From Hohaiivirga grylli (GTDB lineage Bacteria > Pseudomonadota > Alphaproteobacteria > Rhizobiales > Beijerinckiaceae), in contig NZ_JBBYXI010000001.1 of NCBI RefSeq assembly GCF_039655745.1, forward strand, positions 186,001 through 250,000: a stretch of DNA of 64,000 bases, given 5' to 3'. The notes under the pieces are model-generated. The model saw only the letters and a list, made by a program, of their open reading frames with translations, made no database searches and was not told the DNA's origin. The number at the start of each line of letters is the position of its first letter. Position 1 is the first letter of the stretch. Below, piece after piece: positions 51,760 through 60,443 of the stretch. A program made the position numbers and the translations under genes.

Positions 51760-52347
51760 TTACAACGCTCCCTTGGTCGAGGGAATGCGTCCTGCTTCAC
51801 GTGGATCCTGAGCAACAGCGTCACGAAGTGCGCGTGCCAGGCCTTTGAAGCAGCTTTCCGCGATATGATGGCTGTTGTCGCCATAAAGAGTCTCAATATG
51901 CAGGGTGATACCTGCATTCATTGCAAATGCCTGAAACCATTCACGGACAAGTTCTGTATCGAAATTGCCGATTTTCTCTGTCGGGAAGCTGGTGCGGAAG
52001 ACCAGAAACGGCCGACCAGAAATATCAAGTGCTGTCCGTGTCAGGGTTTCATCCATTGGCAGAAGGCAATCAGCATAACGTTTGATGCCCTTTTTATCGC
52101 CGAGCGCCTGCAGGAATGCCTGCCCGAGTGCAATACCGCAATCTTCGACAGAATGGTGTTGGTCAATGTGCAGATCGCCCTTCACATTGATGTCGAGATC
52201 AAACAGGGCGTGTCGTGCCAGAAGGTCGAGCATATGATCAAGGAAGCCGACACCTGTTGCGATATTGGCTTTGCCGGAACCGTCAATTTTAACGGAGACA
52301 GCAATATCAGTTTCGTTGGTACGGCGAGTGACCGTTCCGGAACGCAT
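51760..52347 (-). CDS. hisB: Imidazoleglycerol-phosphate dehydratase
   Basis: 195 residues, the monofunctional length. Metal-binding motifs: GVGFLDHMLDLLARHALFDL, DLHIDQHHSVEDCGIALGQA (DxHHxxED), and a later DNSHHIAESCFKGLARAL. It dehydrates IGP to imidazole acetol phosphate. GGAAGGAAGAG precedes the ATG. First gene of the his block; the 245 bp to divergent hslV contain no His-rich leader peptide that I can find. Confidence 0.98.
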   Translation of the reverse strand: MRSGTVTRRTNETDIAVSVKIDGSGKANIATGVGFLDHMLDLLARHALFDLDINVKGDLHIDQHHSVEDCGIALGQAFLQALGDKKGIKRYADCLLPMDETLTRTALDISGRPFLVFRTSFPTEKIGNFDTELVREWFQAFAMNAGITLHIETLYGDNSHHIAESCFKGLARALRDAVAQDPREAGRIPSTKGAL

Positions 52348-52592
52348 TGGCTCTTCCTTCCATTGGGGGCCTTTTGCAAGGCGCAGGGAAACATTCGATT
52401 ATTATACGAACATATTCATAAATAACCGAAATTTTCCTTTAACAAAAGTCCGAAGAATTTCACCTTTCTTCTTATATCGTTAAGAGGCTGAAAAAGTCGC
52501 GGAAAAGAGGGGGTCGTGGTGGTTGGAATTTCATGGGTGAATGATTAAATGTTCAATCATCAAGGGATTTGCCCTTCAGGAAAAGGTTTTAG

Positions 52593-53156
52593 ATGACACT
52601 TAATGATCAACCCTCAGGTTTGCCTTCCATGCATGCCACAACAATCTTGATGGTTCGCAAAGGTAATCGCGTTGTTATCGGTGGTGATGGGCAGGTCAGC
52701 CTCGGCCCGACAGTTGTCAAAGGTAATGCCCGTAAGGTGCGTCGCTTGGCAAAAGGAAATGTTATCGGCGGTTTTGCAGGCGCAACGGCCGATGCCTTTA
52801 CGTTGTTTGAACGTCTTGAAGCCAAGCTTGAGCAATATCCTGAACAACTGACACGTGCCTGTGTTGAACTCACCAAAGACTGGCGAACAGACCGTTATCT
52901 GCGTCGCTTAGAGGCTATGATGCTGGTTGCTGACAAGAATGTCAGCCTGCTGCTGTCTGGCTCTGGTGATGTTCTTGAGCCTGAAGATGGCATTATGGCA
53001 ATTGGATCTGGTGGTAATTATGCCCTGTCAGCTGCCCGTGCACTGGCCGATACGGATTTTGATGCGGAAGAGATTGTACGCCGTTCCATGAAAATTGCTG
53101 CAGATATCTGCGTCTACACCAATCATAACCTTGTCCTTGAAGCGATTGATCTTTGA
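52593..53156 (+). CDS. hslV: ATP-dependent protease subunit HslV (ClpQ)
   Basis: 187 residues. The mature N-terminal threonine nucleophile follows a propeptide of about 15 residues (HA-TTILMVRKGNRVVIGGDG), longer than the single Met of E. coli HslV but usual for alphaproteobacteria. Proteasome-like segments: VIGGFAGATADAFTLFERLE and IGSGGNYALSAARAL. HslV is the dodecameric peptidase opened by HslU. AAAAGG lies 7 bp before the ATG. It is divergent from hisB. Confidence 0.97.
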   Translation: MTLNDQPSGLPSMHATTILMVRKGNRVVIGGDGQVSLGPTVVKGNARKVRRLAKGNVIGGFAGATADAFTLFERLEAKLEQYPEQLTRACVELTKDWRTDRYLRRLEAMMLVADKNVSLLLSGSGDVLEPEDGIMAIGSGGNYALSAARALADTDFDAEEIVRRSMKIAADICVYTNHNLVLEAIDL

Positions 53157-53183
53157 TCCCGCTATTGTGAGCTAGAGAATAAT

Positions 53184-54494
53184 ATGACCACTTTTTCTCC
53201 CCGTGAGATTGTTTCCGAGCTGGATCGGTTCATCGTTGGCCAGCAGGATGCCAAGCGTGCTGTTGCGATTGCCCTGAGAAACCGCTGGCGCCGTCAGCAG
53301 CTGACCGGCCCTCTTAAGGAAGAAGTTGCGCCAAAGAATATTCTGATGATCGGCCCAACAGGTTGTGGTAAAACAGAAATTTCCCGCCGGCTTGCCAAGC
53401 TCGCCGGTGCGCCATTCCTGAAAGTTGAAGCCACAAAGTTCACGGAAGTTGGCTATGTTGGCCGTGATGTTGAACAGATCATCCGTGATCTCGTCGATAT
53501 CGGAATTGGGCTTGTTAAGGCTGAAAAGCGTCGTCAGGTTGAAGCCAAGGCGCATCTGGCAGCTGAAGAGCGTGTTCTGGATGCATTGGTTGGTGCCAGC
53601 GCCAGTCAGGCGACCCGTGACAGCTTCCGTCGTAAGCTGCGTGATAATGAGCTTGATGACAAGGAAATTGAGCTTGAGTTGCAGCCGACCGGTAACAGCG
53701 GCATGCCGATGTTTGAAATTCCAGGTATGCCGGGTGCATCCATGGGTGCCATTTCCATCGGTGATATTTTCGGCAAGGCAATGGGTGGGCGTGGTAAGCC
53801 CCGCAAGCTGACAGTCAAGGAAGCTTATGAGCCTCTGGTCAATGAAGAAAGTGACAAGCTCCTTGATCAGGATGCCATTATTCAGGAAGCCATCTCTGAA
53901 GTTGAAAACAACGGTATTGTCTTCCTCGATGAGATCGACAAAATCTGTGCCCGTGAAGGGCGTGGAGGTGCCGATGTCTCCCGTGAAGGTGTCCAGCGTG
54001 ATCTGTTGCCATTGATTGAAGGCACCACCGTTTCAACAAAGCATGGCTCGGTTAAGACAGACCATATCCTGTTTATTGCATCAGGTGCGTTCCATGTTGC
54101 AAAGCCTTCTGATCTTCTGCCGGAATTGCAGGGACGCCTGCCAATCCGTGTTGAGCTTCAGCCACTGACGGTTGATGATTTCCGTCGTATTCTGACGGAA
54201 ACCGAAGCCAGTCTGATTAAGCAGTCAATTGCTCTGATGAAGACGGAAAATGTTGATCTCGTCTTCACTGATGATGCCATTGATGCGCTTGCATCCGTTG
54301 CTGTTGAGGTCAATTCAACCGTGGAGAATATTGGCGCCCGCCGCCTGCAGACTGTTCTTGAACGTGTTCTTGACGATATCTCATTCACGGCACCTGACCG
54401 TGATGGTGAAACGCTTGAAATCAACGCAGCCTACGTCAATGAAAAGGTTGATGTTCTGGCAAAGAATACGGATTTGAGCCGTTTTATTCTCTGA
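53184..54494 (+). CDS. hslU: HslU ATPase (ClpY)
   Basis: 436 residues. AAA+ motifs: Walker A IGPTGCGKTEISRRLAKLAG, Walker B GIVFLDEIDKICAREG, pore loop region FTEVGYVGRDVEQIIRDLVD, and sensor 2 in VENIGARRLQTVLERVLDDI. The I domain (about 105-235) is Glu/Arg-rich. C terminus DLSRFIL is the HslV-activating tail. It unfolds substrates for HslV. The end overlaps the convergent CHAP gene by 11 bp. Confidence 0.98.
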   Translation: MTTFSPREIVSELDRFIVGQQDAKRAVAIALRNRWRRQQLTGPLKEEVAPKNILMIGPTGCGKTEISRRLAKLAGAPFLKVEATKFTEVGYVGRDVEQIIRDLVDIGIGLVKAEKRRQVEAKAHLAAEERVLDALVGASASQATRDSFRRKLRDNELDDKEIELELQPTGNSGMPMFEIPGMPGASMGAISIGDIFGKAMGGRGKPRKLTVKEAYEPLVNEESDKLLDQDAIIQEAISEVENNGIVFLDEIDKICAREGRGGADVSREGVQRDLLPLIEGTTVSTKHGSVKTDHILFIASGAFHVAKPSDLLPELQGRLPIRVELQPLTVDDFRRILTETEASLIKQSIALMKTENVDLVFTDDAIDALASVAVEVNSTVENIGARRLQTVLERVLDDISFTAPDRDGETLEINAAYVNEKVDVLAKNTDLSRFIL

Positions 54495-55104
54495 TTTCCG
54501 TACTTTCGGGTGGTTGTGGAATCCGTAGCCACCCGAGGGTTGATCTCTTACCGATTTCCCAGTTCCCATCCTTGGAAATGAGTGGCAGCTTCTCGCGTGC
54601 AGGTGGGGAATTTTGTTGTACTATCTCGACTTCATTATCGCTGACAGCAGCAATGATCGCGACATGGCCATAGCCCCCGGCACCTGAGAATACGATTAGA
54701 TCCCCCTGTTGTGGTTTCTCGTTACCGCCTTGCTGAAACTGTATCATGCCTCTTTTATCGTTAAGCTTACCGTGAGGCAGCTCTTTATCATAATAAGATA
54801 TGGCATGACCCCAAACATCCGGCATACGATGGCCTTTTGCCTGATAGAGATAGCGTTTGATGAATTCAACACATTGCCATTTCTGGCCCAGATAATAGCC
54901 ATCTTCAGCATAATGGCGGCCATGGGCGATGTTGAATATCGGCCCATTATCATAAACAGGTACATCATCAAGTTGGGCAATGATAATCCCGTTTTCATAT
55001 GTTTTATGAATTGAGTGGAAGTAGATTTTTGCACCAGCAACAACAGCGCCGCTCAGAAGCAGGCCAATGCATAGAACTTTAACGAGTGTCCGTGGTTTTG
55101 CCAT
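54484..55104 (-). CDS. Membrane-anchored CHAP-domain amidase
   Basis: 206 residues: one N-terminal helix (VLCIGLLLSGAVVAGAKIYF) and a CHAP domain at about 55-195. The catalytic Cys is in GQKWQCVEFIKRYLYQAKG, His in GGYGHVAIIAAVSDNEV, and the third polar residue in EIVQQNSPP. This resembles the amidase half of glutathionylspermidine synthetase/amidase as well as peptidoglycan amidases; periplasmic location favours a cell-wall or thiol-conjugate substrate. It overlaps the hslU end. Confidence 0.85.
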   Translation of the reverse strand: MAKPRTLVKVLCIGLLLSGAVVAGAKIYFHSIHKTYENGIIIAQLDDVPVYDNGPIFNIAHGRHYAEDGYYLGQKWQCVEFIKRYLYQAKGHRMPDVWGHAISYYDKELPHGKLNDKRGMIQFQQGGNEKPQQGDLIVFSGAGGYGHVAIIAAVSDNEVEIVQQNSPPAREKLPLISKDGNWEIGKRSTLGWLRIPQPPESTEIRE

Positions 55105-55163
55105 GTGCCTCTAGGCTCCTGAGCGGGTTTATACGCGTTATCCAGAAGCCCTATAACAATAAA

Positions 55164-55188
55164 AAAGCCGCCCGGTTAGAGCGGCTTT
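55164..55188 (-). terminator. Rho-independent terminator of ridA
   Basis: AAAGCCGC and GCGGCTTT form an 8-bp perfect stem with a 9-base loop, followed on the minus strand by TTTTTTA. Confidence 0.9.
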
Positions 55189-55205
55189 GTGCAGTTTTTG
55201 CTGAT

Positions 55206-55556
55206 TTATTTTGCAGCAATAACCATAATCTCAACGGTATATTTTGGAGCTGCCAGCTTTGCTTCAACCGTTGCACGGGCTGGTGCATTATCCGGGGAGA
55301 CCCATGAATCCCAGACTTCGTTCATTTCCTGAAATGTAGACATGTCAGACAGGAAGATTGTGGCTGAGAGCAGCTTGCTCTTGTCTGTTCCGGCTTCTGC
55401 AAGCAGGCCGTCGATCAGGCCGAGAATTTCAGTTGTCTGTTCTGTAACGCTTTTACCGGCATTTGCCTTGGCAACCTGTCCAGCGGTGTAGACAACACCA
55501 TTGTGGCTCACAGCCATGCTCATACGCTTACCGGGTTGGATACGTTCAATGCTCAT
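55206..55556 (-). CDS. RidA family enamine/imine deaminase
   Basis: 116 residues: GVVYTAGQVAKANAGKSVTEQ, TKSKLL-type region LLSATIFLSDMSTFQEMNEV, and APARATVEAKLAAPKYTVEI with the substrate-binding arginine. RidA hydrolyses reactive enamines released by PLP enzymes or amino-acid oxidases. It is 77 bp upstream-adjacent in the same direction as an ABC importer and a D-amino-acid dehydrogenase, whose imino products are typical RidA substrates. Functional linkage is inferred. Confidence 0.9.
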   Translation of the reverse strand: MSIERIQPGKRMSMAVSHNGVVYTAGQVAKANAGKSVTEQTTEILGLIDGLLAEAGTDKSKLLSATIFLSDMSTFQEMNEVWDSWVSPDNAPARATVEAKLAAPKYTVEIMVIAAK

Positions 55557-55633
55557 CTGAATCTCCAGAGGGTTTAAATCAGTTTGAACCTACGCCCCTT
55601 GGGGTATCCGAGCAAGAGTTTTGAAACCAGAGA

Positions 55634-56431
55634 TTATGATCGCCAGCCCAACAGACGTTTTTCTGCAAGATCTATCAGGCTGTTAACGATCAGGCCGATC
55701 AGGCAGAGTATGAAGACACCAGCCAGCAGGCGATCCGTCTGATAGAGATTCCCTGATGCCAGAACCAGACCGCCGATGCCCTGATCTGCGTTGATCATTT
55801 CAGCTGCAACCAGCAGAACGATACCGATAGAAGTTGAGATGCGCAGGCCAGATAAAATGCCGGGTAGTGCTCCGGGAAGGACGATCTTGCGGATGATGGC
55901 TGAGGTTGAGAGGCCAAAGCTTCTGCCCATTCGGATAAGGGAGCGGTCAACGTTATCAACGGCACCATAGGTGGCCACAACCATCGGGAAGAAGGTACCA
56001 AAGGCTATGGTAACCAATTTAGATGCCTCACCAATGCCAAACCAGATGATGAAAAGCGGCAACAGCGCGATCTTTGGGATCGGAAAGAGGGTTGCAACAA
56101 TTGTAACACCCGGAGCCCTTGCCGGGCTCCATAAGCCTATTGCAAGCCCTGTCAGGATGCCGATGCTGCCACCAATGGCAAAACCGCCGAACAGACGACC
56201 AAGAGATGCAGCAAGGTGACCGTAAATCTCTCCGGTCTGGATCATGTCGCCTAACGCTTTGAAAATTTCAGCTGGGCTTGGGGCCGCAATCGGGCTGATC
56301 CAGCCAAGGCTGGAGCACACCTGCCATAGGGCAATCAGAAGGATAAGGCTAATTGCGCCAACGCCACGCTGCCAACGCGGAATAAGCAGACCGCCACGAA
56401 AAGAGACAGGGGCTTTCTTATTATTTGACAT
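55634..56431 (-). CDS. ABC transporter permease (SsuC/TauC family)
   Basis: 265 residues with about six helices and the EAA-type loop in FGLSTSAIIRKIVLPGALPG followed by ILSGLRISTSIGIVLLVAAE. It matches permeases for sulfonates, taurine, nitrate/cyanate or riboflavin/pyrimidine precursors. Its start overlaps the ATPase stop by one base, and the binding protein is the first gene of the unit. Substrate unknown. Confidence 0.92.
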   Translation of the reverse strand: MSNNKKAPVSFRGGLLIPRWQRGVGAISLILLIALWQVCSSLGWISPIAAPSPAEIFKALGDMIQTGEIYGHLAASLGRLFGGFAIGGSIGILTGLAIGLWSPARAPGVTIVATLFPIPKIALLPLFIIWFGIGEASKLVTIAFGTFFPMVVATYGAVDNVDRSLIRMGRSFGLSTSAIIRKIVLPGALPGILSGLRISTSIGIVLLVAAEMINADQGIGGLVLASGNLYQTDRLLAGVFILCLIGLIVNSLIDLAEKRLLGWRS

Positions 56432-57216
56432 CAGCTGACCTCACCTGATGTCAATTCACGGTCAGCTTCAGCGGCATCATTACGGATGAGATCCCAAAGC
56501 TCGCGGGTTTGTTTCGCAATATCCGGGTCAGTAGCAGAGCGTTCCCTGCGTGGACGATCAATTGTGATAACCGAGCGAATCCGCCCCGGACGGCGTGACA
56601 GAACAAGGATTCGGTCGGCCAGACGTGTTGCTTCTTCCAGATTATGGGTGACATAAACGGTTGCCAGCTGATGCCCGTCAAAGCCTTCAGCCAATGTTAC
56701 GAGATCATCCATCAGCAATTCGCGTGTTTGGGCATCGAGCGCTGACAATGGCTCATCCATAAACATAACGGATGGACGAACGGCAAGGGCGCGGGCAATC
56801 CCGACGCGCTGTTTCATGCCACCTGAGAGCTGTTTTGGTAGAGCCTTGCGGAAATCTGAAAGGCCGGTACGGCTAAGGGCATTACTGATCCTGCCTTCTA
56901 TTTCAGATGATTTGAGACCGCTGCCTTCCAGTGGCAGACGAATATTGCCTTCAACACTGCGCCATGGCAGTAGGCCGAAATCCTGAAAGACGAATGTTAA
57001 TGGGTTTATCGAACCTTCTGGTGGCTCACCCTCAACCAGTACCTGCCCGGAGGTTGGCTTTTCCAAGCCGCCAAGAATGCGCAAAAGTGTCGATTTACCG
57101 CAGCCACTTGGCCCGACAATAGCAACGACTTCTCCGGGGCCTACCTCAAAAGAGATATCCTCAAGAACAGTCAACGGGCCATAGGAATGGCGAATGGTAT
57201 CGGCGATCAGTTTCAT
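56431..57216 (-). CDS. ABC transporter ATP-binding protein (SsuB/TauB family)
   Basis: 261 residues. Walker A VGPSGCGKSTLLRILGGLEK, Q-loop FVFQDFGLLPWRSVEGNI, signature LSGGMKQRVGIARAL, Walker B VMFMDEPLSALD, and H-loop VTHNLEEATRLADRI. The FQDFGLLPWR pattern is typical of the taurine/sulfonate/nitrate branch. It powers the adjacent permease. Confidence 0.95.
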   Translation of the reverse strand: MKLIADTIRHSYGPLTVLEDISFEVGPGEVVAIVGPSGCGKSTLLRILGGLEKPTSGQVLVEGEPPEGSINPLTFVFQDFGLLPWRSVEGNIRLPLEGSGLKSSEIEGRISNALSRTGLSDFRKALPKQLSGGMKQRVGIARALAVRPSVMFMDEPLSALDAQTRELLMDDLVTLAEGFDGHQLATVYVTHNLEEATRLADRILVLSRRPGRIRSVITIDRPRRERSATDPDIAKQTRELWDLIRNDAAEADRELTSGEVS

Positions 57217-57274
57217 ATGTTTTTGATGTCCGCAGACCGCTGTCAGATCGAACGGTCTGCGTCAGAAATTGAGA

Positions 57275-58315
57275 TTATGGATTTGCCTTGATGAAAGTCA
57301 GGTCGATGATTTTGTCTGCATCGACGCTGCTGTCGACCAGCTTGTTCTCTTTCATCCAGTCAATCTGTGCCTTGATGTTTTCGGGATCAAGGCCGGCACG
57401 ATCTGCGAGATAGAAAGCTGAATCTTTCACTTTTGGCACAGATGCCGTCAGTGCTTCGCCCGGATAGACGTATTTGGCAATTTCTTCTGCAGCTTTGTCT
57501 GTATCAGAATTAAATACAATCTTGCCGCTGTCATCTTTTGTCAGGAAGGCTTTGGAGTAATCAATAATACCCTTCTGATAAGCTTTGAAAAACTTCTGAA
57601 CCAGTTCAGGATTCTTCTCAATGATCTGGGTGCTCGTGAACAATCCGCCATACTGATATTCGTCGATATCGGAAACACGGCCAATGATTTTACCCTCACC
57701 TGCTTTTTCAAGAGCTTTAGCCATATGAGGCGCGATAATAATGGCATCGACCTGTGAGGTCTTTACGGCTGCCATCATGTTTGAAAGCGACTGCAATGGC
57801 TTCAGTGAAACATCAGAAAGCTTGAAGCCCTTGGCTTTGGCGATCTGGCCGATCTGGTAATGGAAGGATGAGCCAATCTGAGAAATACCAACAGATTTGC
57901 CTGCAAGCTTGGAGGCATCGGTCAGGCCTTTCGCAAAAGCCTCATTGCTGGCAACGATCAGGTTACCTTCGTAACCCTTCTTTTCCATGCCCTGCCCACC
58001 GATAATCTTAAGCGCACCTTTGCCTGCAAGATTGTAGAAGCCGCCTGTCAGGGCTGTAACACCAAAAGAGGTATCACCAGAGACAACGGCTACGGCAATT
58101 GGCTGGGCAGCTTCAAAGAACTTTAGCTCAACTTCAATGCCTTCAGCTTTGAAGTACCCGCGCTCAACAGCAAGAAACAGCCCGCCGGAAGAAACATAAC
58201 GCAGAACCCCGACTTTAACGGTTTCTGCTTTGGCAGTCTGCGTGGCTGAAAAGCCTGCAAATACAGCCATTACGGCACAGGAAAGAATGACACCCAGGCG
58301 TTGCAAGGCCTTCAT
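57275..58315 (-). CDS. ABC transporter substrate-binding protein (NMT1/SsuA-like)
   Basis: 346 residues with a Sec signal peptide of about 30 (LGVILSCAVMAVFAGFSATQ, cleavage near AKA-ET). The periplasmic type II fold starts VKVGVLRYVSSGGLFLAVER, followed by GYFKAEGIEVELKFFEAAQP and VVSGDTSFGVTALTGGFYNL. It delivers the ligand to the permease/ATPase pair. The ligand cannot be read from sequence: sulfonates, thiamine precursors, urea-like or aromatic compounds are all known for the family. Confidence 0.9.
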   Translation of the reverse strand: MKALQRLGVILSCAVMAVFAGFSATQTAKAETVKVGVLRYVSSGGLFLAVERGYFKAEGIEVELKFFEAAQPIAVAVVSGDTSFGVTALTGGFYNLAGKGALKIIGGQGMEKKGYEGNLIVASNEAFAKGLTDASKLAGKSVGISQIGSSFHYQIGQIAKAKGFKLSDVSLKPLQSLSNMMAAVKTSQVDAIIIAPHMAKALEKAGEGKIIGRVSDIDEYQYGGLFTSTQIIEKNPELVQKFFKAYQKGIIDYSKAFLTKDDSGKIVFNSDTDKAAEEIAKYVYPGEALTASVPKVKDSAFYLADRAGLDPENIKAQIDWMKENKLVDSSVDADKIIDLTFIKANP

Positions 58316-58357
58316 GGTTTACTCCTCTTGGCGGGATGAATTGCGCAATAAAAATGA

Positions 58358-58394
58358 TTAACCGGCATCCTGTTTAAAACAAGCTGCCGGTTAA
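58358..58394 (-). terminator. Terminator of dadA
   Basis: TTAACCGGCA (58358-58367) and TGCCGGTTAA (58385-58394) form a 10-bp perfect stem with a 17-base loop. The minus-strand tail is T-rich (TCATTTTTA). It probably separates dadA from the ABC transporter genes. Confidence 0.75.
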
Positions 58395-58415
58395 GTCTAT
58401 AAAAGACATATATAA

Positions 58416-59702
58416 TTACGCGAGTGCAAGACCTGAAGTTGTGAAATCAGAGCTATACCGTTTGATCGACAGATCAGCGGTTTCGATATCTGCTTTCCGG
58501 CCTGATACAATATCAGCCACAAGTCGGCCTGTGCCGCAAGCCATTGTCCAGCCTAGGGTTCCGTGTCCCGTTGCCGTTGTCAGGTTGCTGAACGATGTCG
58601 GTCCGATAATCGGTGTGCCATCCGGTGTCATTGGCCGCATACCTGTCCAGAACTGCATATCGTCGATTTTGCTGCCATCGGGAAACAGATCAGTCAGAGA
58701 CATGGCAAGTGTTTCGCGTCGTTTGGCATCGAGCTTGAGATTATAGCCGGAAAGCTCGGCCATGCCACCAACCCTGATACGATCGCCAAGACGTGTGATG
58801 GCAACTTTATATGTCTCATCCATCACGGTTGAAACCGGGGCATCCCTGTCTTCTCGAACCGGAACGGTAATTGAGTAACCTTTGACAGGGTAGACTGGCA
58901 GATTTAGACCAATCTGATTCAGCATGGGCGCTGAAAAACTGCCAAGAGCAGTGACATAATGATCAGCACTCACGACGCCCTTATCGGTATGGATGCCGGT
59001 TACCCTCTGGCCGTTTGTCTCAAAGCCCTGAATGATTGTGTTGAATAGGAAGGTGACACCCATACTCTTGCAGATATCTGCTAGGCGATTTGTGAAGATA
59101 TGACAGTCGCCGGTTTCATCATTCGGGAGACGAAGGCCACCGACAAATTTATCAGTTACCTTGGCAAGGGCAGGTTCGGCACCAATACATCCCTGACGAT
59201 CAAGAACTTCATAAGGCACGCCAAACTGCTCAAGAACGGCGATATCACCACCAATGCTATCCAGCTGTTTCTGGGTGCGGAAAAGCTGGAGAGTGCCCTG
59301 CATCCGCTCATCATAGGTGATGCCCGTTTCCCTGCGCAGTTCATCAAGGCAGTCACGGCTGTATTCTGCAATACGTACCATTCGGGCCTTGTTTTCGGCA
59401 TAGCGGGCAGATGTGCAGTTGCGCAGCATTTTCATGACCCAGCTGATCATCTGGGTATCAACGCGGAATTTAATAATCAGGGGTGCATGGCTCATCAGGA
59501 GCCATTTTATTGCTTTCAGCGGCACATCCGGTGAGGCCCAGGGTGCTGAATAACCGGGAGAGACTTCACCCGCATTGGCAAAACTGGTTTCAAGGGCCGG
59601 GCCTGCCTCTCGATCGATAACGGTAACTTCATGCCCGGCCTTGGCCAGATAATAGGCACTTGTTACACCAATAACACCACTTCCCAGAACAAAAACCTTC
59701 AT
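58416..59702 (-). CDS. dadA: D-amino-acid dehydrogenase small subunit
   Basis: 428 residues. FAD dinucleotide motif VFVLGSGVIGVTSAYYLAKAGHEVTVID, then ETSFANAGEVSPGYSAPWAS, and the C-terminal FAD contacts WTGMRPMTPDGTPIIGPTSF and TATGHGTLGWTMACGTGRLV. DadA oxidises D-amino acids (often D-alanine) to keto acids at the membrane, passing electrons to quinone. It is divergent from an Lrp/AsnC gene across 162 bp, the usual dadR-dadA arrangement, so it is likely regulated by that protein. Confidence 0.95.
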   Translation of the reverse strand: MKVFVLGSGVIGVTSAYYLAKAGHEVTVIDREAGPALETSFANAGEVSPGYSAPWASPDVPLKAIKWLLMSHAPLIIKFRVDTQMISWVMKMLRNCTSARYAENKARMVRIAEYSRDCLDELRRETGITYDERMQGTLQLFRTQKQLDSIGGDIAVLEQFGVPYEVLDRQGCIGAEPALAKVTDKFVGGLRLPNDETGDCHIFTNRLADICKSMGVTFLFNTIIQGFETNGQRVTGIHTDKGVVSADHYVTALGSFSAPMLNQIGLNLPVYPVKGYSITVPVREDRDAPVSTVMDETYKVAITRLGDRIRVGGMAELSGYNLKLDAKRRETLAMSLTDLFPDGSKIDDMQFWTGMRPMTPDGTPIIGPTSFSNLTTATGHGTLGWTMACGTGRLVADIVSGRKADIETADLSIKRYSSDFTTSGLALA

Positions 59703-59864
59703 TGCGCGGCCTCAGAAAATCAGGAGTGAATTGCGACAAATCGACCTATGGTCCATGTGACTAGTTAATCTGAATAATCTCCTGTTTTTCTTGCTATGAT
59801 TAGATGTAATTTCGAATTTAAGAGGTATATTAGAAGAAATGTCCTGTTTTTAGAAGAAATCATC

Positions 59865-60314
59865 ATGCCGCGCGATGCTATAGACGAACGTATAATTCGT
59901 GTTTTGAGAACAGATGGCCGTATCAGTAATGCCCGTTTGGCTGAGCTTGTTGGCCTCTCGCAGTCTGCCTGTCACCGCAGATTGCAGCTGCTAGAAAGTA
60001 GCGGTGTCATCAGAGGTTATACGGCTATTCTGGATGAACGCATCGACAACAGTACAACCGTTGTCATTGTGCAGATATCTCTGGAACGTCAGACAGAAGA
60101 TTTTCTCAGGCGTTTCGAGACGGCAATCCGCAAGTGCAGTGAAGTGCGTGAATGCTATCTGATGACGGGGATGCAGGATTACCTGCTCCTTGTAGAGGCG
60201 CAGAATGCCAGTGATTATGAGCGCATTCATACTGAAATTCTGTCGCGCCTTCCTGGTGTCTCGCGCATTCAGTCGAGTTTTGCCATTCGTTCTGTCATTC
60301 GCGGACGGCGCTAA
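59865..60314 (+). CDS. Lrp/AsnC-family regulator, probable dadA regulator
   Basis: 149 residues from MPRDAIDERIIRVLRTDGRI. HTH SNARLAELVGLSQSACHRRL, then QLLESSGVIRGYTAIL, and the RAM effector domain (about 70-145) with EVRECYLMTGMQDYLLLVEA. These form octameric discs that bind amino acids. It is divergent from dadA, so it probably controls it. The AGAAGA before ATG 59865 supports this start; an in-frame start at 59796 is less likely. Confidence 0.92.
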   Translation: MPRDAIDERIIRVLRTDGRISNARLAELVGLSQSACHRRLQLLESSGVIRGYTAILDERIDNSTTVVIVQISLERQTEDFLRRFETAIRKCSEVRECYLMTGMQDYLLLVEAQNASDYERIHTEILSRLPGVSRIQSSFAIRSVIRGRR

Positions 60315-60443
60315 TAAAAGATTAGGGCATAGTTTTATATTAGGCCCTTTCCAAATTCATACAAAACCTTAAAGTCTGCATATGCAGGCTATTGATGGCT
60401 TTGTGTTTTCTTCTGCATGACAGTTATTGGTAAGGTGAAGTTC

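Noticed and set aside
51682..52425. 247-codon plus-strand frame opposite hisB
   Set aside because: It is antisense to hisB, which is unmistakable by its metal-binding motifs.
52348..52592. Possible histidine leader peptide upstream of hisB
   Set aside because: The short frames present lack runs of histidine codons.
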